From an uncultured Muribaculaceae bacterium (GTDB lineage: Bacteria > Bacteroidota > Bacteroidia > Bacteroidales > Muribaculaceae): 64,000 bases of DNA. The notes under the pieces are model-generated. The model was not told where the DNA came from. It worked only from the letters and a program-made list of their open reading frames with translations, and did not search any database. How positions within the stretch are numbered: position 1 is the first letter of the stretch; every line of letters begins with the position of its first letter. Both the position numbers and the translations under genes were made by a program. The stretch lies in contig CAJTYD010000002.1 in NCBI GenBank assembly GCA_910583775.1, positions 1 through 64,000 of the forward strand, written 5' to 3'. Below, in pieces: positions 16,952 to 25,354 of this stretch.

Positions 16952-19438
16952 TTATCTGAGTTCGGCGCCGAAAGCCTTCAGGGCTGTGATGATGCGCTGC
17001 ATAGTGCTGTCGATCTGCTTGTCGGTCAAGGTCTTCTCGCTGTCCTGAAGTTTCATCGACACGGCATACGATTTCTTACCTTCCGGCAGGTTCTTCCCTT
17101 CGTAGACATCGAAGAGGCGCACCTCGCGGAGGAGCTTGCGCTCGGCCTTGCGGATCACGGCCTCGATGTCGGCGAACTTCACGCTCTTGTCGACAAGAAG
17201 CGCTAAGTCGCGGTCAACCTCCTGGGTCTTCGGGAGCTCGGAGAAAGTGACGGTGTTCTTGACGGTGAGCTTGAAGAGCACGCTCCAGTCGATTCCGGCG
17301 TAGACCACAGGCTGCTCGATGCCGAATTTCTTAAGCAGCGAGCTTCTGACGGCGCCGATCTCGGCGATAAGCTTGCCTGAGCGGGCTGTTACGTCGAGCT
17401 TGGCGGCATAGACCTCGTCGCTCGACTGCGCGACGGTATAGGCACCCTGCGGCAGGCCGAGGCGGACGAAGATGCCGTCGACGATGCCGCGGAGGTCGTA
17501 GACGCTCGTCTCGACGGCCTTGACGTTCCAGGAGGATGCGGCCATCGCGCCGGTCATCCAGATGCCGAGCTCCGGATGCTCGCTGAAAGGTGCAAGAGGC
17601 TTCTCGGCGGTCGATTCCTTCTCGGGATTCATCGAATAGACGTTGCCGAACTCATAGAATTTCAGGTCGGCGGCCTTTCTGTTTACGTTATGGGCGATCG
17701 ATTCGAGACCTCCGAAGAGGAGCGTCTGGCGCATCAGCGAGAGGTCGCCGCTCAGTGGATTCATCACCCTGACGCTGTGGGAGAGGGGATATTTCTCCGA
17801 GTTCTCGTAATACGAGACGGCGGTCAGGGAGTTGTTCATGATCTCAGCGAATCCCTGAGCCGTGAGCTGATCGCTGACGAGCTGCTGCATGGCGTAGCTG
17901 GCATCGGTGTCTCCGCGCTGTGAGAGACTGATGTGCATCTCCTCACCGATCTCGACGTTGTTGTAGCCGTAGACGCGGAGCACCTCCTCGACCACGTCGC
18001 AGGGGCGGTAGACGTCAACACGGTATGTAGGCACCTTGAGATGGAGCACGTCGGGGTCGTCGGTCTTCTCCACATCGAAGTCGAGGGCCTTGAGGATGCA
18101 GACAACGAGGTCGGCCGGCAGCTTCTTGCCGATAAGACTGTTGCAGTATTCGAGCGAGAAGTCGAGCTCCTTGCGACCCACGGGAGCGGCGCAGACGTCG
18201 GCCACCTCGCCGCAGATCTCGCCACCGGCGATCTCCTTGATCATCGTGGCTGCAAGCTTGGCGGCATATACCGTGATCGAGGGGTCGGCGCCGCGCTCGA
18301 AGCGGAACGAGGCGTCGGTAGAAAGGCCGTGACGGCGGGCGGTGCGGCGGATGCGCGTCGGGTTGAACCAGGCGCTCTCGATGAACACCGACTTCGTTTC
18401 GGCGGTCACACCTGAGTCGAAGCCTCCGAAGACGCCGGCGATACACATCGGGCGCTCGGCGTCGCAGATCATCAGGTCGCTTTCGTGAAGCTCATGCTCC
18501 ACGCCGTCGAGAGTGACGAATTTCGTACCCGCCGGGCATGTGCGCACCACGATCTGCTCCCCCTTAACCTTGTCGAGGTCGAAGCTGTGGAGCGGCTGTC
18601 CGAAGCCGAGAAGTATGTAGTTGGTGATGTCGACGATATTGTTGATCGGGCGCTGTCCGGCGGCCACGAGGAGTTTCTTGAGCCATTCGGGAGATTCCCT
18701 GACCTCGACGCCGCGGATTGTCACGCCCGAATATCTCGGGCAGCCCTCCTTGTCTTCGACGCGGATCGAAACGGCGCCATCCACGCGGTCGGGGGCAAAC
18801 TGCGAGACATCCGGAACGGTGACCTCGGGAAGAGCCGAAGTGGCGTTGCCCTGCCAGGCCTCGCACCACTGGCGGGCCTTCACGTCGCGGGCCACGCCGT
18901 AATGGCTGGCGCCGTCAACGCGGTTGGGGGTAAGCTCAACCTCCAGGCGGTAGTCGCTCTCGACGTTGAAATATTCAGATGCGGGGGTTCCGGCCTTGAC
19001 GTCGTCGGGAAGGACCATGATTCCGGCATGATCCGTGCCGAGGCCGAGTTCGTCTTCGGCGCATATCATGCCGAACGATTCTTTTCCACGGATTTTCGAT
19101 TTCTTAATCTGGAACTCGCGGTCGCCGTCATAAAGCGTCGTGCCGACGGTGGCGACGACAACGGTCTGGCCGGCGGCAACGTTCGGAGCGCCGCAGACAA
19201 TCTGGACAGGCTCGCCCTCGCCGAGATCGACGGTAGTGACGTGAAGGTGGTCGGAATCGGGATGGTCCTCGCAGGTGAGCACCTTTCCGATAACAACGCC
19301 GCGAAGTCCGCCGCGGATGCTTTCAACTTCTTCAACTGTGTCGCATTCCAGGCCTAACGAGGTCAGGACGGCGGCAAGTTCCTTGGGACTCAAATCAAAA
19401 TCAATGAAGCGTTTGAGCCATTTATAAGATATATCCAT
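16952..19438 (-). CDS. pheT: Phenylalanine--tRNA ligase beta subunit
   Basis: This is the beta chain of the (alpha-beta)2 enzyme that charges tRNA-Phe. From the start MDISYKWLKRFIDFDLSPKEL the domains run in the expected order. First is the tRNA-binding OB fold (about 40-150; KVLTCEDHPDSDHLHVTTVD). Next come the B3/B4 editing region (about 210-390; NNIVDITNYILLGFGQPLHSFD), B5 (about 405-480; VVEEVLRVYGYNNVE) and the catalytic-like core. The C-terminal anticodon-binding FDX-ACB domain comes last (about 735-828; TFSELPKTQEVDRDLALLVD). The length of 828 aa is normal for Bacteroidales. It is first in an operon with yebC and the DUF1846 gene. pheS is not in the window. Confidence 0.97.
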   Translation of the reverse strand: MDISYKWLKRFIDFDLSPKELAAVLTSLGLECDTVEEVESIRGGLRGVVIGKVLTCEDHPDSDHLHVTTVDLGEGEPVQIVCGAPNVAAGQTVVVATVGTTLYDGDREFQIKKSKIRGKESFGMICAEDELGLGTDHAGIMVLPDDVKAGTPASEYFNVESDYRLEVELTPNRVDGASHYGVARDVKARQWCEAWQGNATSALPEVTVPDVSQFAPDRVDGAVSIRVEDKEGCPRYSGVTIRGVEVRESPEWLKKLLVAAGQRPINNIVDITNYILLGFGQPLHSFDLDKVKGEQIVVRTCPAGTKFVTLDGVEHELHESDLMICDAERPMCIAGVFGGFDSGVTAETKSVFIESAWFNPTRIRRTARRHGLSTDASFRFERGADPSITVYAAKLAATMIKEIAGGEICGEVADVCAAPVGRKELDFSLEYCNSLIGKKLPADLVVCILKALDFDVEKTDDPDVLHLKVPTYRVDVYRPCDVVEEVLRVYGYNNVEIGEEMHISLSQRGDTDASYAMQQLVSDQLTAQGFAEIMNNSLTAVSYYENSEKYPLSHSVRVMNPLSGDLSLMRQTLLFGGLESIAHNVNRKAADLKFYEFGNVYSMNPEKESTAEKPLAPFSEHPELGIWMTGAMAASSWNVKAVETSVYDLRGIVDGIFVRLGLPQGAYTVAQSSDEVYAAKLDVTARSGKLIAEIGAVRSSLLKKFGIEQPVVYAGIDWSVLFKLTVKNTVTFSELPKTQEVDRDLALLVDKSVKFADIEAVIRKAERKLLREVRLFDVYEGKNLPEGKKSYAVSMKLQDSEKTLTDKQIDSTMQRIITALKAFGAELR

Positions 19439-19489
19439 ATATCGGTTTAATATTATTCTTATTTAAATTTCGCAAGTAAATTTAAATTG

Positions 19490-19765
19490 GTTTACAGTTT
19501 GGGTTTAAGGTTTAGAAAATACCATATGTCCTGTCATCACAGTGAGGCGGTAACCTCTAAGAAACTGTTTAAATTTCTTTCGAAAATTTTATTATAAGAA
19601 TTCTTTCAAGGCTTTTAAGAATCTTTTTGGCTGTTTCCGCCAAGTTTCGGCAGTCGAAACCGAAAGGTTTCTCCTTTCTCAACTTGCAAAAACATCTCAA
19701 AAATCTTCTCAAAATCCTTTGAAAATAAATTTAAACAGTTTCTAAACCCAAACTTTAAACACTAA
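19490..19765. repeat. Telomere-like heptad inverted repeat, interrupted by a MITE-like element
   Basis: The left arm (about 19490-19515) reads GTTTGGGTTTAAGGTTTAGA and continues AAAATACCAT. The right arm is TCTAAACCC AAACTTTAAAC, split after TCTAA by the element at 19561-19742 and resuming at 19743. Uninterrupted relatives lie at about 30264-30378 and 47804-47912. The arms are degenerate TTTAGGG-like heptads facing each other. I see no reading frame. The position is just upstream of pheT. Confidence 0.7.
19561..19742 (-). mobile_element. MITE-like element, core family A, TIR type GAAACTGTTT
   Basis: A 182-bp non-coding element with 16-bp perfect terminal inverted repeats GAAACTGTTTAAATTT and TAA duplications at 19558-19560 and 19743-19745. 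The 47-bp nested-hairpin core (19640-19686, minus strand) is identical to that of the copy at 38390-38571. It is inserted into the right arm of the heptad repeat. Removing the element plus one TAA restores CCTCTAAACCC, which parallels TATCTAAACCT in the intact repeat at 47804-47912. Confidence 0.85.
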
Positions 19766-20287
19766 ACTTCAAGTTTTCAAGTTCATTGAAACTTGCGAAA
19801 CTTGAAATTCTAATCATAACCCCCGACGATGCATCAGGGAGTGCAAGATTAACTCGCAGACAGACCCGTATCGGCCTCTGCCTGCTTCAAAATGCAAAAT
19901 TAATAAAAAATTCCCACAAACTCTCTAATTTTCTTTATGACATGACAATTATGGCCGACACCCATCTTATATCCGTTCCGACACCGGCGCACCCAGTTAT
20001 ATAATTCAATTTCCGCGAATTTAATAACTCAAGTTTCGCGAGTTAATTATAATAACATTATAAACTTATTCTCAATATTTTAAATCTCACGCAAAGGCGC
20101 AAAGAAGGCAAAGTTTTTATTGCTTTCATTCCATGCGGCTGAAAATAAAGGGCGCCAAGATGATCTGCTCAAGCAGATCTGAAGCACGCAAAGCCGGCTT
20201 CGGCATGTCGCGGCAGACTTTGCGGGCTTAAAAAGCCGAAGGCGCCGACTTGGCGTGCTTATGATTGCAGCATATATCCTGACAAGC
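19766..20287. other. Gene-free spacer with CGCAAAG-type repeat fragments
   Basis: No credible gene is present. The stretch includes AATCTCACGCAAAGGCGC (about 20080), a motif shared with the edges of the 400-bp repeats. It also has a perfect hairpin GATCTGCT-CA-AGCAGATC (about 20162-20179) and a GACTTTGCGGGCTT stretch. A 72-residue frame at 19786-20004 has no family features. The whole reads as an accumulation of decayed repeats. Confidence 0.5.
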
Positions 20288-20290
20288 TAA

Positions 20291-20676
20291 GAGCTTGTTC
20301 CTTAAAATTTCGAGGCCGTAGGGGTCGCAGCCTTGGAGCTGATTCGGTCATTTGCTGAAAGGAGCATACCGAGGTATGTGACTGAAAGCAAAGGGCCAAA
20401 GCCGCCCAAGGATGCGAGGCATGGGGTAATTTATCTTGCCCAACTGTCTCGATATTTTAAAAGCAAACTATAACAAATCATTTTATTTTTATTTCTTTAA
20501 CAATAAGTTTTAATTATTGTTTAGAATCGAAAGTTTAATTACCGTCGCCTCGGCGCTTTTTGGCATATTTCGCGAGAACTCATCGGTCACGAGGCTCGCA
20601 TCGCTCCCTCTTCATCTCGCAAAATCTGCTCAAAAATCGCCGCCCCTACGACCTTGAAATTTTAAGGAACAAGCTC
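20291..20676 (+). mobile_element. MITE-like element, core family B, TIR type GAGCTTGTTC
   Basis: A 386-bp non-coding element with long terminal inverted repeats of about 37 bp (GAGCTTGTTCCTTAAAATTT, continuing imperfectly through GAGGCCGTAGGGG). TAA duplications lie at 20288-20290 and 20677-20679. Internally it contains TGAAAGGAGCATAC and GTATGTGACTGAAAGC forming a small hairpin (20364-20379). The same flanked hairpin, with compensating base changes, occurs in the element at 21358-21537, whose terminal repeats differ. No reading frame of note. Confidence 0.78.
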
Positions 20677-20840
20677 TAAACCTTAGCCCTCTTTACGCCT
20701 ACTATAGAACTTAATTTTGATTTGGAGATAATGCTTTAGAATTTAGCATGTTATAAAATCCCGCAGAGTTGCATGAGATTCAGAGGCAATTCTTTAGGAC
20801 ATATAATCCGGATAATGCAACTAAAAAACTTTGCTAAAAC

Positions 20841-21259
20841 CCTTTGCGGGCCCTCTTGCCCCTTTGCGGGAGGTTTAAATGCCTGAACGACAATGCGATT
20901 CTAATTTACAAATTCTTTATTCTCAACTTTTTTAATCATCCCGCAAAGAAGCAGAGGGCCCGCCGAGGTTTTACCGCAAAGACTTGTGCTTTTGAACTTT
21001 GCCTCAATTTAGAGAGGTCATCGCCGTTGGCTCTGGAGGGCGCTGAGGGCTGACGCGCAGACTGTTTGCGGCAATGCTCTGCGGCCTCTTATGCCGAAGG
21101 CGCATTCTCTAAATTGGGAATAGGCCTCAACTAAGCAGTTAGTCCTCTGCGGCTACTCTGCGGGAGATTTACCTGTTCTCTTACCTTTAAGGTAGGGGTG
21201 ACAATCCTTCGACTTACTTTGCGGGAGATTAGTAATTATCAGAACTACATGCGGAACTT
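20841..21259 (+). repeat. 400-bp intergenic repeat, copy 2 (inverted relative to 5977-6382)
   Basis: Near-identical to the reverse complement of 5977-6382, apart from an 11-bp insertion (CTACTCTGCGG, seemingly a local duplication) and scattered substitutions. It opens with CCTTTGCGGGCCCTCTTG and closes near CTTTGCGGGAGATT. A 69-codon frame is shared by both copies but is not supported as a gene. With copy 1 it forms inverted repeats bracketing the GH3-to-pheT block. Confidence 0.85.
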
Positions 21260-21312
21260 GAGTTATATTTTAACAGGTATATTATCAGGAGAGAGTTTTT
21301 TAAGAAGAGTTA

Positions 21313-21342
21313 TTGATAAATCAATAATTTTCCCTAAATTTG
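21313..21342 (+). promoter_or_regulatory. Bacteroidetes-type promoter for the large fimbrillin gene
   Basis: TTG at 21313-21315, 19 bases, then TAAATTTG at 21335-21342 match the Bacteroidetes -33 / -7 consensus. The predicted start is near 21349, giving a leader of about 270 nt. Almost all of the 21358-21537 element lies in that leader. Confidence 0.65.
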
Positions 21343-21357
21343 CAAATATACAGTTAA

Positions 21358-21537
21358 GTAAGTGTTCAAATTTAATTTATACTTAATGCGAGTTTATTTT
21401 TGAGGCGATTACGGTGCGGAGTGAAGGAGCATATAAACATATGCGACTGAGCGACAAGCCGTAAGCGGCCAAAAAGAAACCGCAGTAAGTATAAAAGATT
21501 AAAAACCACTTACTATCGTTTAAATTTGAATACTTAC
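21358..21537 (+). mobile_element. MITE-like element, core family B, TIR type GTAAGTGTTC, in a gene leader
   Basis: A 180-bp element with ends GTAAGTGTTCAAATTTAA and, reverse-complemented, GTAAGTATTCAAATTTAA. It is flanked by TTAA on both sides (21354-21357, 21538-21541), so the duplication may be TTAA or a shifted TAA/TTA. The core GAAGGAGCATAT-AAAC-ATATGCGACTGA (hairpin 21429-21444) matches the hairpin of the 20291-20676 element. It lies between a good promoter and the fimbrillin start, so it would be transcribed as 5' untranslated RNA. Confidence 0.7.
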
Positions 21538-21622
21538 TTAATATGCACGTATGCACGTAATTCACGTATGCACGTAAAGTAAATAAGGACAGAAATCGAA
21601 AATCAATAATCCTATCTCCGCT

Positions 21623-24600
21623 ATGAATGCGAAATATTTTACTCCGCTCAATGCCATAACCGCGCCGGTTGTTGCAGCTCTGCTTGTGCTGGCGGCATCC
21701 TGCGTTGATGATTTCGGTTATAACAAAAACGAAGGAAAACAGATAGCTTTTAGCGTAACAGCGTCCGACAACTGGTATAACGGGATGTCGGTCGACGAAA
21801 GCGCGCCCACAAGCCGCTGCACGTCCGTGCAGCCGTTGACAGGGGGCGACACGAAGCTATATCTGCATACGGTAGTGGGTGAGAACACGACTGAGGAAGC
21901 GGGAGGTGACGACAGCCGTCTCGCAACCCGCGGTACCCCGCTAAAGGGGATCGATGCTTTCAAAAAAGCCTACGACAAGTTTTCCTTAAGCGGCATCTGC
22001 TATCTCGGAAAATATGAGGGGAATGAAACCGACTGGACCCCCAATTACGCATATAACCTTAATTACAGCACTGCGACCGGGAATGCCGTCGAGGGTGGCA
22101 AGCCCCTGCAATGGCCCAGAGAGGGAAAGGTCCGTTTCTTCGCTTTCGCCCCGACGGTTACTGATTTCAACGGGAAGAATACCGACGGCGTGCTGGCCCT
22201 GAGCGCCGCTAATAAAAAAGGATCCCCGACGCTTACCTACACCGTGCCTACGGATGTGGAGGAGCAGATAGACCTGATGGATACCTACACCGACGCCTCC
22301 GGCCTGACCTCTTCCTCACCGGAAGTGGAACTGAAATTCCGCCATGCGCTCACCGCCGTGCAGATAAAGTGCGACCAAAGCATGCGTTCAAGCGAGATAA
22401 CCGAGGTTTCCATAAGCGGAGTCTACGGGAAGGGCGAGCACATAATCGGGACCGTTGCCTGGGAAACTATAGGTGATCCTAACGCCACATATACGATAAA
22501 AAAAACGATAACGCTTAATCCTAAACCCGGCAACGAAGGGGGCGATGGAATACATGTCTCCAACGGCACGCAGATAATAGGCAAGGAAGGCGACAACCTG
22601 ACCTTCCTTTTAGTGCCGCAGAAGCTTCCTGAAGGCGCTCTACTTACCATAAAGTTCAAGGATAAGACTGCCGGGACAGAACACACCCTGACCGGCGATC
22701 TGGGCGGTGAGACCTGGGATTCCGGCAAGATAGTTACCTACACGGTTTCACCGTCGAGCGTACATATCAGAGCGGCGGTCGAGTTTGCCAAAAAAAGAAT
22801 AGGATCATCCGACAAGGCTGCCGGCGACACCATCCCTTATTCCGGCGTCTGGTATGATGCGCCCCTCAAGGCCAAGGGATATCTCACCATAGGCGACACC
22901 GAGAAGGAGTTCGCCATCCCGGCTGATAAAATCACTGTTGAATACAGCCTCTTTAATAAGGACAGCAATAACTGGGATGAATGGGCGAAATCTCCTGAAG
23001 TTAATAATAAAGATGAAATTGAAGATATAAACGCACTCATTAGGATTCCCGCGCAGTCTCATTATGCGGATATACAAAAAGGAGAGACTATTTCTTTTAA
23101 ATCAGGCACCAACGGCAGTAAGGGAAGTCCCACATCATTGATCCGAAACGGGGAATCAGCCAACTGCTATTTAGTTGACCAGGCCGGCTATTATTCCCTG
23201 CCGCTTGTGTATGGCAACCTGTACGGCAAGTCATTGCCGGCCGGCAACGAGAACGGTCTTAATTATTACCCGAAGCACGATGACCTGGCGATGGGATCGG
23301 CTGATATCTCCGGAGTCTACGACGCTGTGCTTGTATGGCAGGATGCTCCGGATCTGATCGATCCCAAAAGCGTAAGGATCAATGAAAATAATTTAGAATT
23401 CCATATCCGCGAACTTACCCTTGCGCAGGGCAACGCAGTTGTCGCTGTCCGAAATGCCTCCCACGATATCCTCTGGAGCTGGCATATATGGGTAACGCCG
23501 TATAAGGATAAATTCTATAATGATTTATACAACACTGTAACAGATCCCGGCGAAACTTATCAAAAAGAATATAATTTTGCGCAATATAATCTTGGCTGGT
23601 GTGACCGTCATGAGGGGAATGAGGCCCGCAAATTCAAGCTCCGGGCCATTGTCGACATGAGCGGTTACGGGGATGTCAAAGGTGAGGGTACGGCAGTAAA
23701 TGGCAGCGAAGTCAAAACTACTGTAGAGCTTGGAGAATTCACGCAGATGGAATTCAAAGGCTCAAAAGCCGGCGACAACACATACTATCAGTGGGGTCGC
23801 AAGGATCCAATGCTTGGCGGTATCTACAATGATGGAACAACACCGACTTTTAAATATCATAAAAAAGGGGGGAATACGTATGATACAGCAGAGTTTACTA
23901 TGGAGAATAAGCAGGTATTCAATCAATATGTCAATTCGGACGAGAACTGTAATTATTCTTTCCGCAAGAATCCCGGCGACATGATTGACCTCTCTGATGA
24001 GGCATCGCATGGTGTTACGATAGGCTACACCATAAAGCATCCCTATATGTTTATCACTAATTCATATAGTACTGATACGTATCAATTAAATGGCAAACCA
24101 TATACAGATAATGTAGAATTCAGTTACCGTAATCACTGGCATAAACCATTCAAAAATGAAAGTGGAATTCTTAATGACATTCCTTACTTGAACCATGTCA
24201 ACTTGGCGCAGGAAAATCATATCATGTTCAATGCCTGGAATGTTAATGCCACAGAAATAGGTCTGCTTGTGAATAGTACCACAGAATTTAATAATAATAA
24301 AGAGACGATTATAAGAAGGAATTCCGTAGAGGTAAAAAAATCGGTCTATGACCCATGCCCTCCCGGTTTCAAGATGCCCCCGGCAAACGCATTCAGAGGC
24401 ATTCCAAAAGATTTATATGGTTGCTACAAAGGAACTGTATCTTTTGATGGGAGTAAAAGAGAATGGACCATTACAGGCAATTCGAAGACAATTAAATTCC
24501 CGGCTACCGGCGTGCGAAACTACGCGTTGCGTAGTAGCGAATGGTCGACAGTTCTCCCAAATGGAAACTATAACGGCGCTTATAATGGCACTTCCGGTTC

Positions 24601-24823
24601 ATTTGATTATAACGAACTATACAAGACGACTCTACCCGCATTCAAGGATCTAACTTATGTATCCTCCGCGACTATTGTAGACGCTACCGATTCAAAGAGT
24701 GCCTTTCAGGTTCTGTTATTCTGGATTGATGGCAGAAAAAGGACTACGGATACAGATTATCTAAAAAGTTTTGTTAGATCAAGTAATTCGTACGGACTGG
24801 CGGTACGACCGATAAAGGATTAA
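21623..24823 (+). CDS. Large fimbrillin-family lipoprotein (putative fimbrial tip or anchor component)
   Basis: A 1066-aa exported lipoprotein. The hydrophobic signal ends in LAASC with Cys27 as lipidation site. The N-terminal third resembles Mfa/FimA-type fimbrillins: GKQIAFSVTASDNWYNG, LQWPREGKVRFFAFAP and ELKFRHALTAVQIKCDQ are the usual arrangement of strand A, tryptophan-proline loop and HAL motif. The C-terminal part has VYDPCPPGFKMPPANAF and LAVRPIKD, a module common at the end of large Bacteroidales surface lipoproteins and tip subunits. It converges on the DUF3575-DUF5119-fimbrillin operon. The middle region (about 380-900) is unassigned. Fimbrial role is inferred from the N-terminal motifs and the neighbours. 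Confidence 0.8.
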   Translation: MNAKYFTPLNAITAPVVAALLVLAASCVDDFGYNKNEGKQIAFSVTASDNWYNGMSVDESAPTSRCTSVQPLTGGDTKLYLHTVVGENTTEEAGGDDSRLATRGTPLKGIDAFKKAYDKFSLSGICYLGKYEGNETDWTPNYAYNLNYSTATGNAVEGGKPLQWPREGKVRFFAFAPTVTDFNGKNTDGVLALSAANKKGSPTLTYTVPTDVEEQIDLMDTYTDASGLTSSSPEVELKFRHALTAVQIKCDQSMRSSEITEVSISGVYGKGEHIIGTVAWETIGDPNATYTIKKTITLNPKPGNEGGDGIHVSNGTQIIGKEGDNLTFLLVPQKLPEGALLTIKFKDKTAGTEHTLTGDLGGETWDSGKIVTYTVSPSSVHIRAAVEFAKKRIGSSDKAAGDTIPYSGVWYDAPLKAKGYLTIGDTEKEFAIPADKITVEYSLFNKDSNNWDEWAKSPEVNNKDEIEDINALIRIPAQSHYADIQKGETISFKSGTNGSKGSPTSLIRNGESANCYLVDQAGYYSLPLVYGNLYGKSLPAGNENGLNYYPKHDDLAMGSADISGVYDAVLVWQDAPDLIDPKSVRINENNLEFHIRELTLAQGNAVVAVRNASHDILWSWHIWVTPYKDKFYNDLYNTVTDPGETYQKEYNFAQYNLGWCDRHEGNEARKFKLRAIVDMSGYGDVKGEGTAVNGSEVKTTVELGEFTQMEFKGSKAGDNTYYQWGRKDPMLGGIYNDGTTPTFKYHKKGGNTYDTAEFTMENKQVFNQYVNSDENCNYSFRKNPGDMIDLSDEASHGVTIGYTIKHPYMFITNSYSTDTYQLNGKPYTDNVEFSYRNHWHKPFKNESGILNDIPYLNHVNLAQENHIMFNAWNVNATEIGLLVNSTTEFNNNKETIIRRNSVEVKKSVYDPCPPGFKMPPANAFRGIPKDLYGCYKGTVSFDGSKREWTITGNSKTIKFPATGVRNYALRSSEWSTVLPNGNYNGAYNGTSGSFDYNELYKTTLPAFKDLTYVSSATIVDATDSKSAFQVLLFWIDGRKRTTDTDYLKSFVRSSNSYGLAVRPIKD

Positions 24824-24843
24824 ATATACATTAAACCGTAAAG

Positions 24844-24876
24844 CAAAGCCCTGGGGTTTCACACTCCGGGGCTTTG
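24844..24876 (+). terminator. Intrinsic-type hairpin after the large fimbrillin gene
   Basis: CAAAGCCC pairs with GGGCTTTG around an inner loop, 20 bases beyond the stop codon. There is no strong T tract, which is common in this phylum. Confidence 0.6.
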
Positions 24877-24894
24877 AAGTTTCAAAAACTTTAC

Positions 24895-24944
24895 AACTCT
24901 TTTGCAAGCAAATATTTAAGAAAATAAATTTAAACAGTTTCTTA
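24895..24944. mobile_element. Degenerate right end of a family-A MITE-like element
   Basis: AATAAATTTAAACAGTTTC (24923-24941) followed by TTA equals the right terminus of the GAAACTGTTT-type elements. The upstream TTGCAAGCAAATATTTAAG looks like an internally deleted remnant of the same element. No matching left end was found. Confidence 0.55.
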
Positions 24945-25001
24945 GAGTTTATTTCTTTGTATCAAATGTATATATCACTTGCATTCTGTGATTTGTATCC
25001 G

Positions 25002-25313
25002 CGACCGCACCGCGGTCGTAATTCACACCCGGGGCTACCATCCGTGACCCCTGCCGGGGTCAACCCTCCGGCCACGTTGTTGTTTTCATTAATACACCTC
25101 CACTAAAAATATAAGGTCTACAGACAAAATATAGGGGTTACAGACAAAAATATACGGGTTACAGATAAAAATATACGGGTTACGGGGATAACCCAACGAT
25201 CAGAGAATAAGATCGACCGCGGGGCGGTCGCACATTATAGCCCCGGGTCAAATCGGCACACCGATTTGACCCGGGGATGAAGTTCACGAAACCAAACGAC
25301 CGCGGGGCGGTCG
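25002..25313. repeat. Cluster of palindromes and a 21-22 bp tandem repeat between convergent genes
   Basis: Three copies of CGACCGC-NNN-GCGGTCG lie at 25002-25018, 25214-25230 and 25297-25313. A perfect 16-bp hairpin, CCCCGGGTCAAATCGG with loop CACA, lies at 25241-25276. TGACCCC-TGCC-GGGGTCA also occurs, with a short tandem array of GGGTTACAGACAAAAATATAC units at about 25113-25184. No gene is present. The position between the 3' ends of two fimbrillin genes suggests REP-like repeats that may also stop transcription. Confidence 0.7.
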
Positions 25314-25354
25314 CGGATTATAGCCACACGGGCAACAGATGCAACTGATAAAAC

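Noticed and set aside
19786..20004. 72-codon frame in the gene-free region
   Set aside because: No signal, domain or promoter, and the surrounding sequence is repeat debris.
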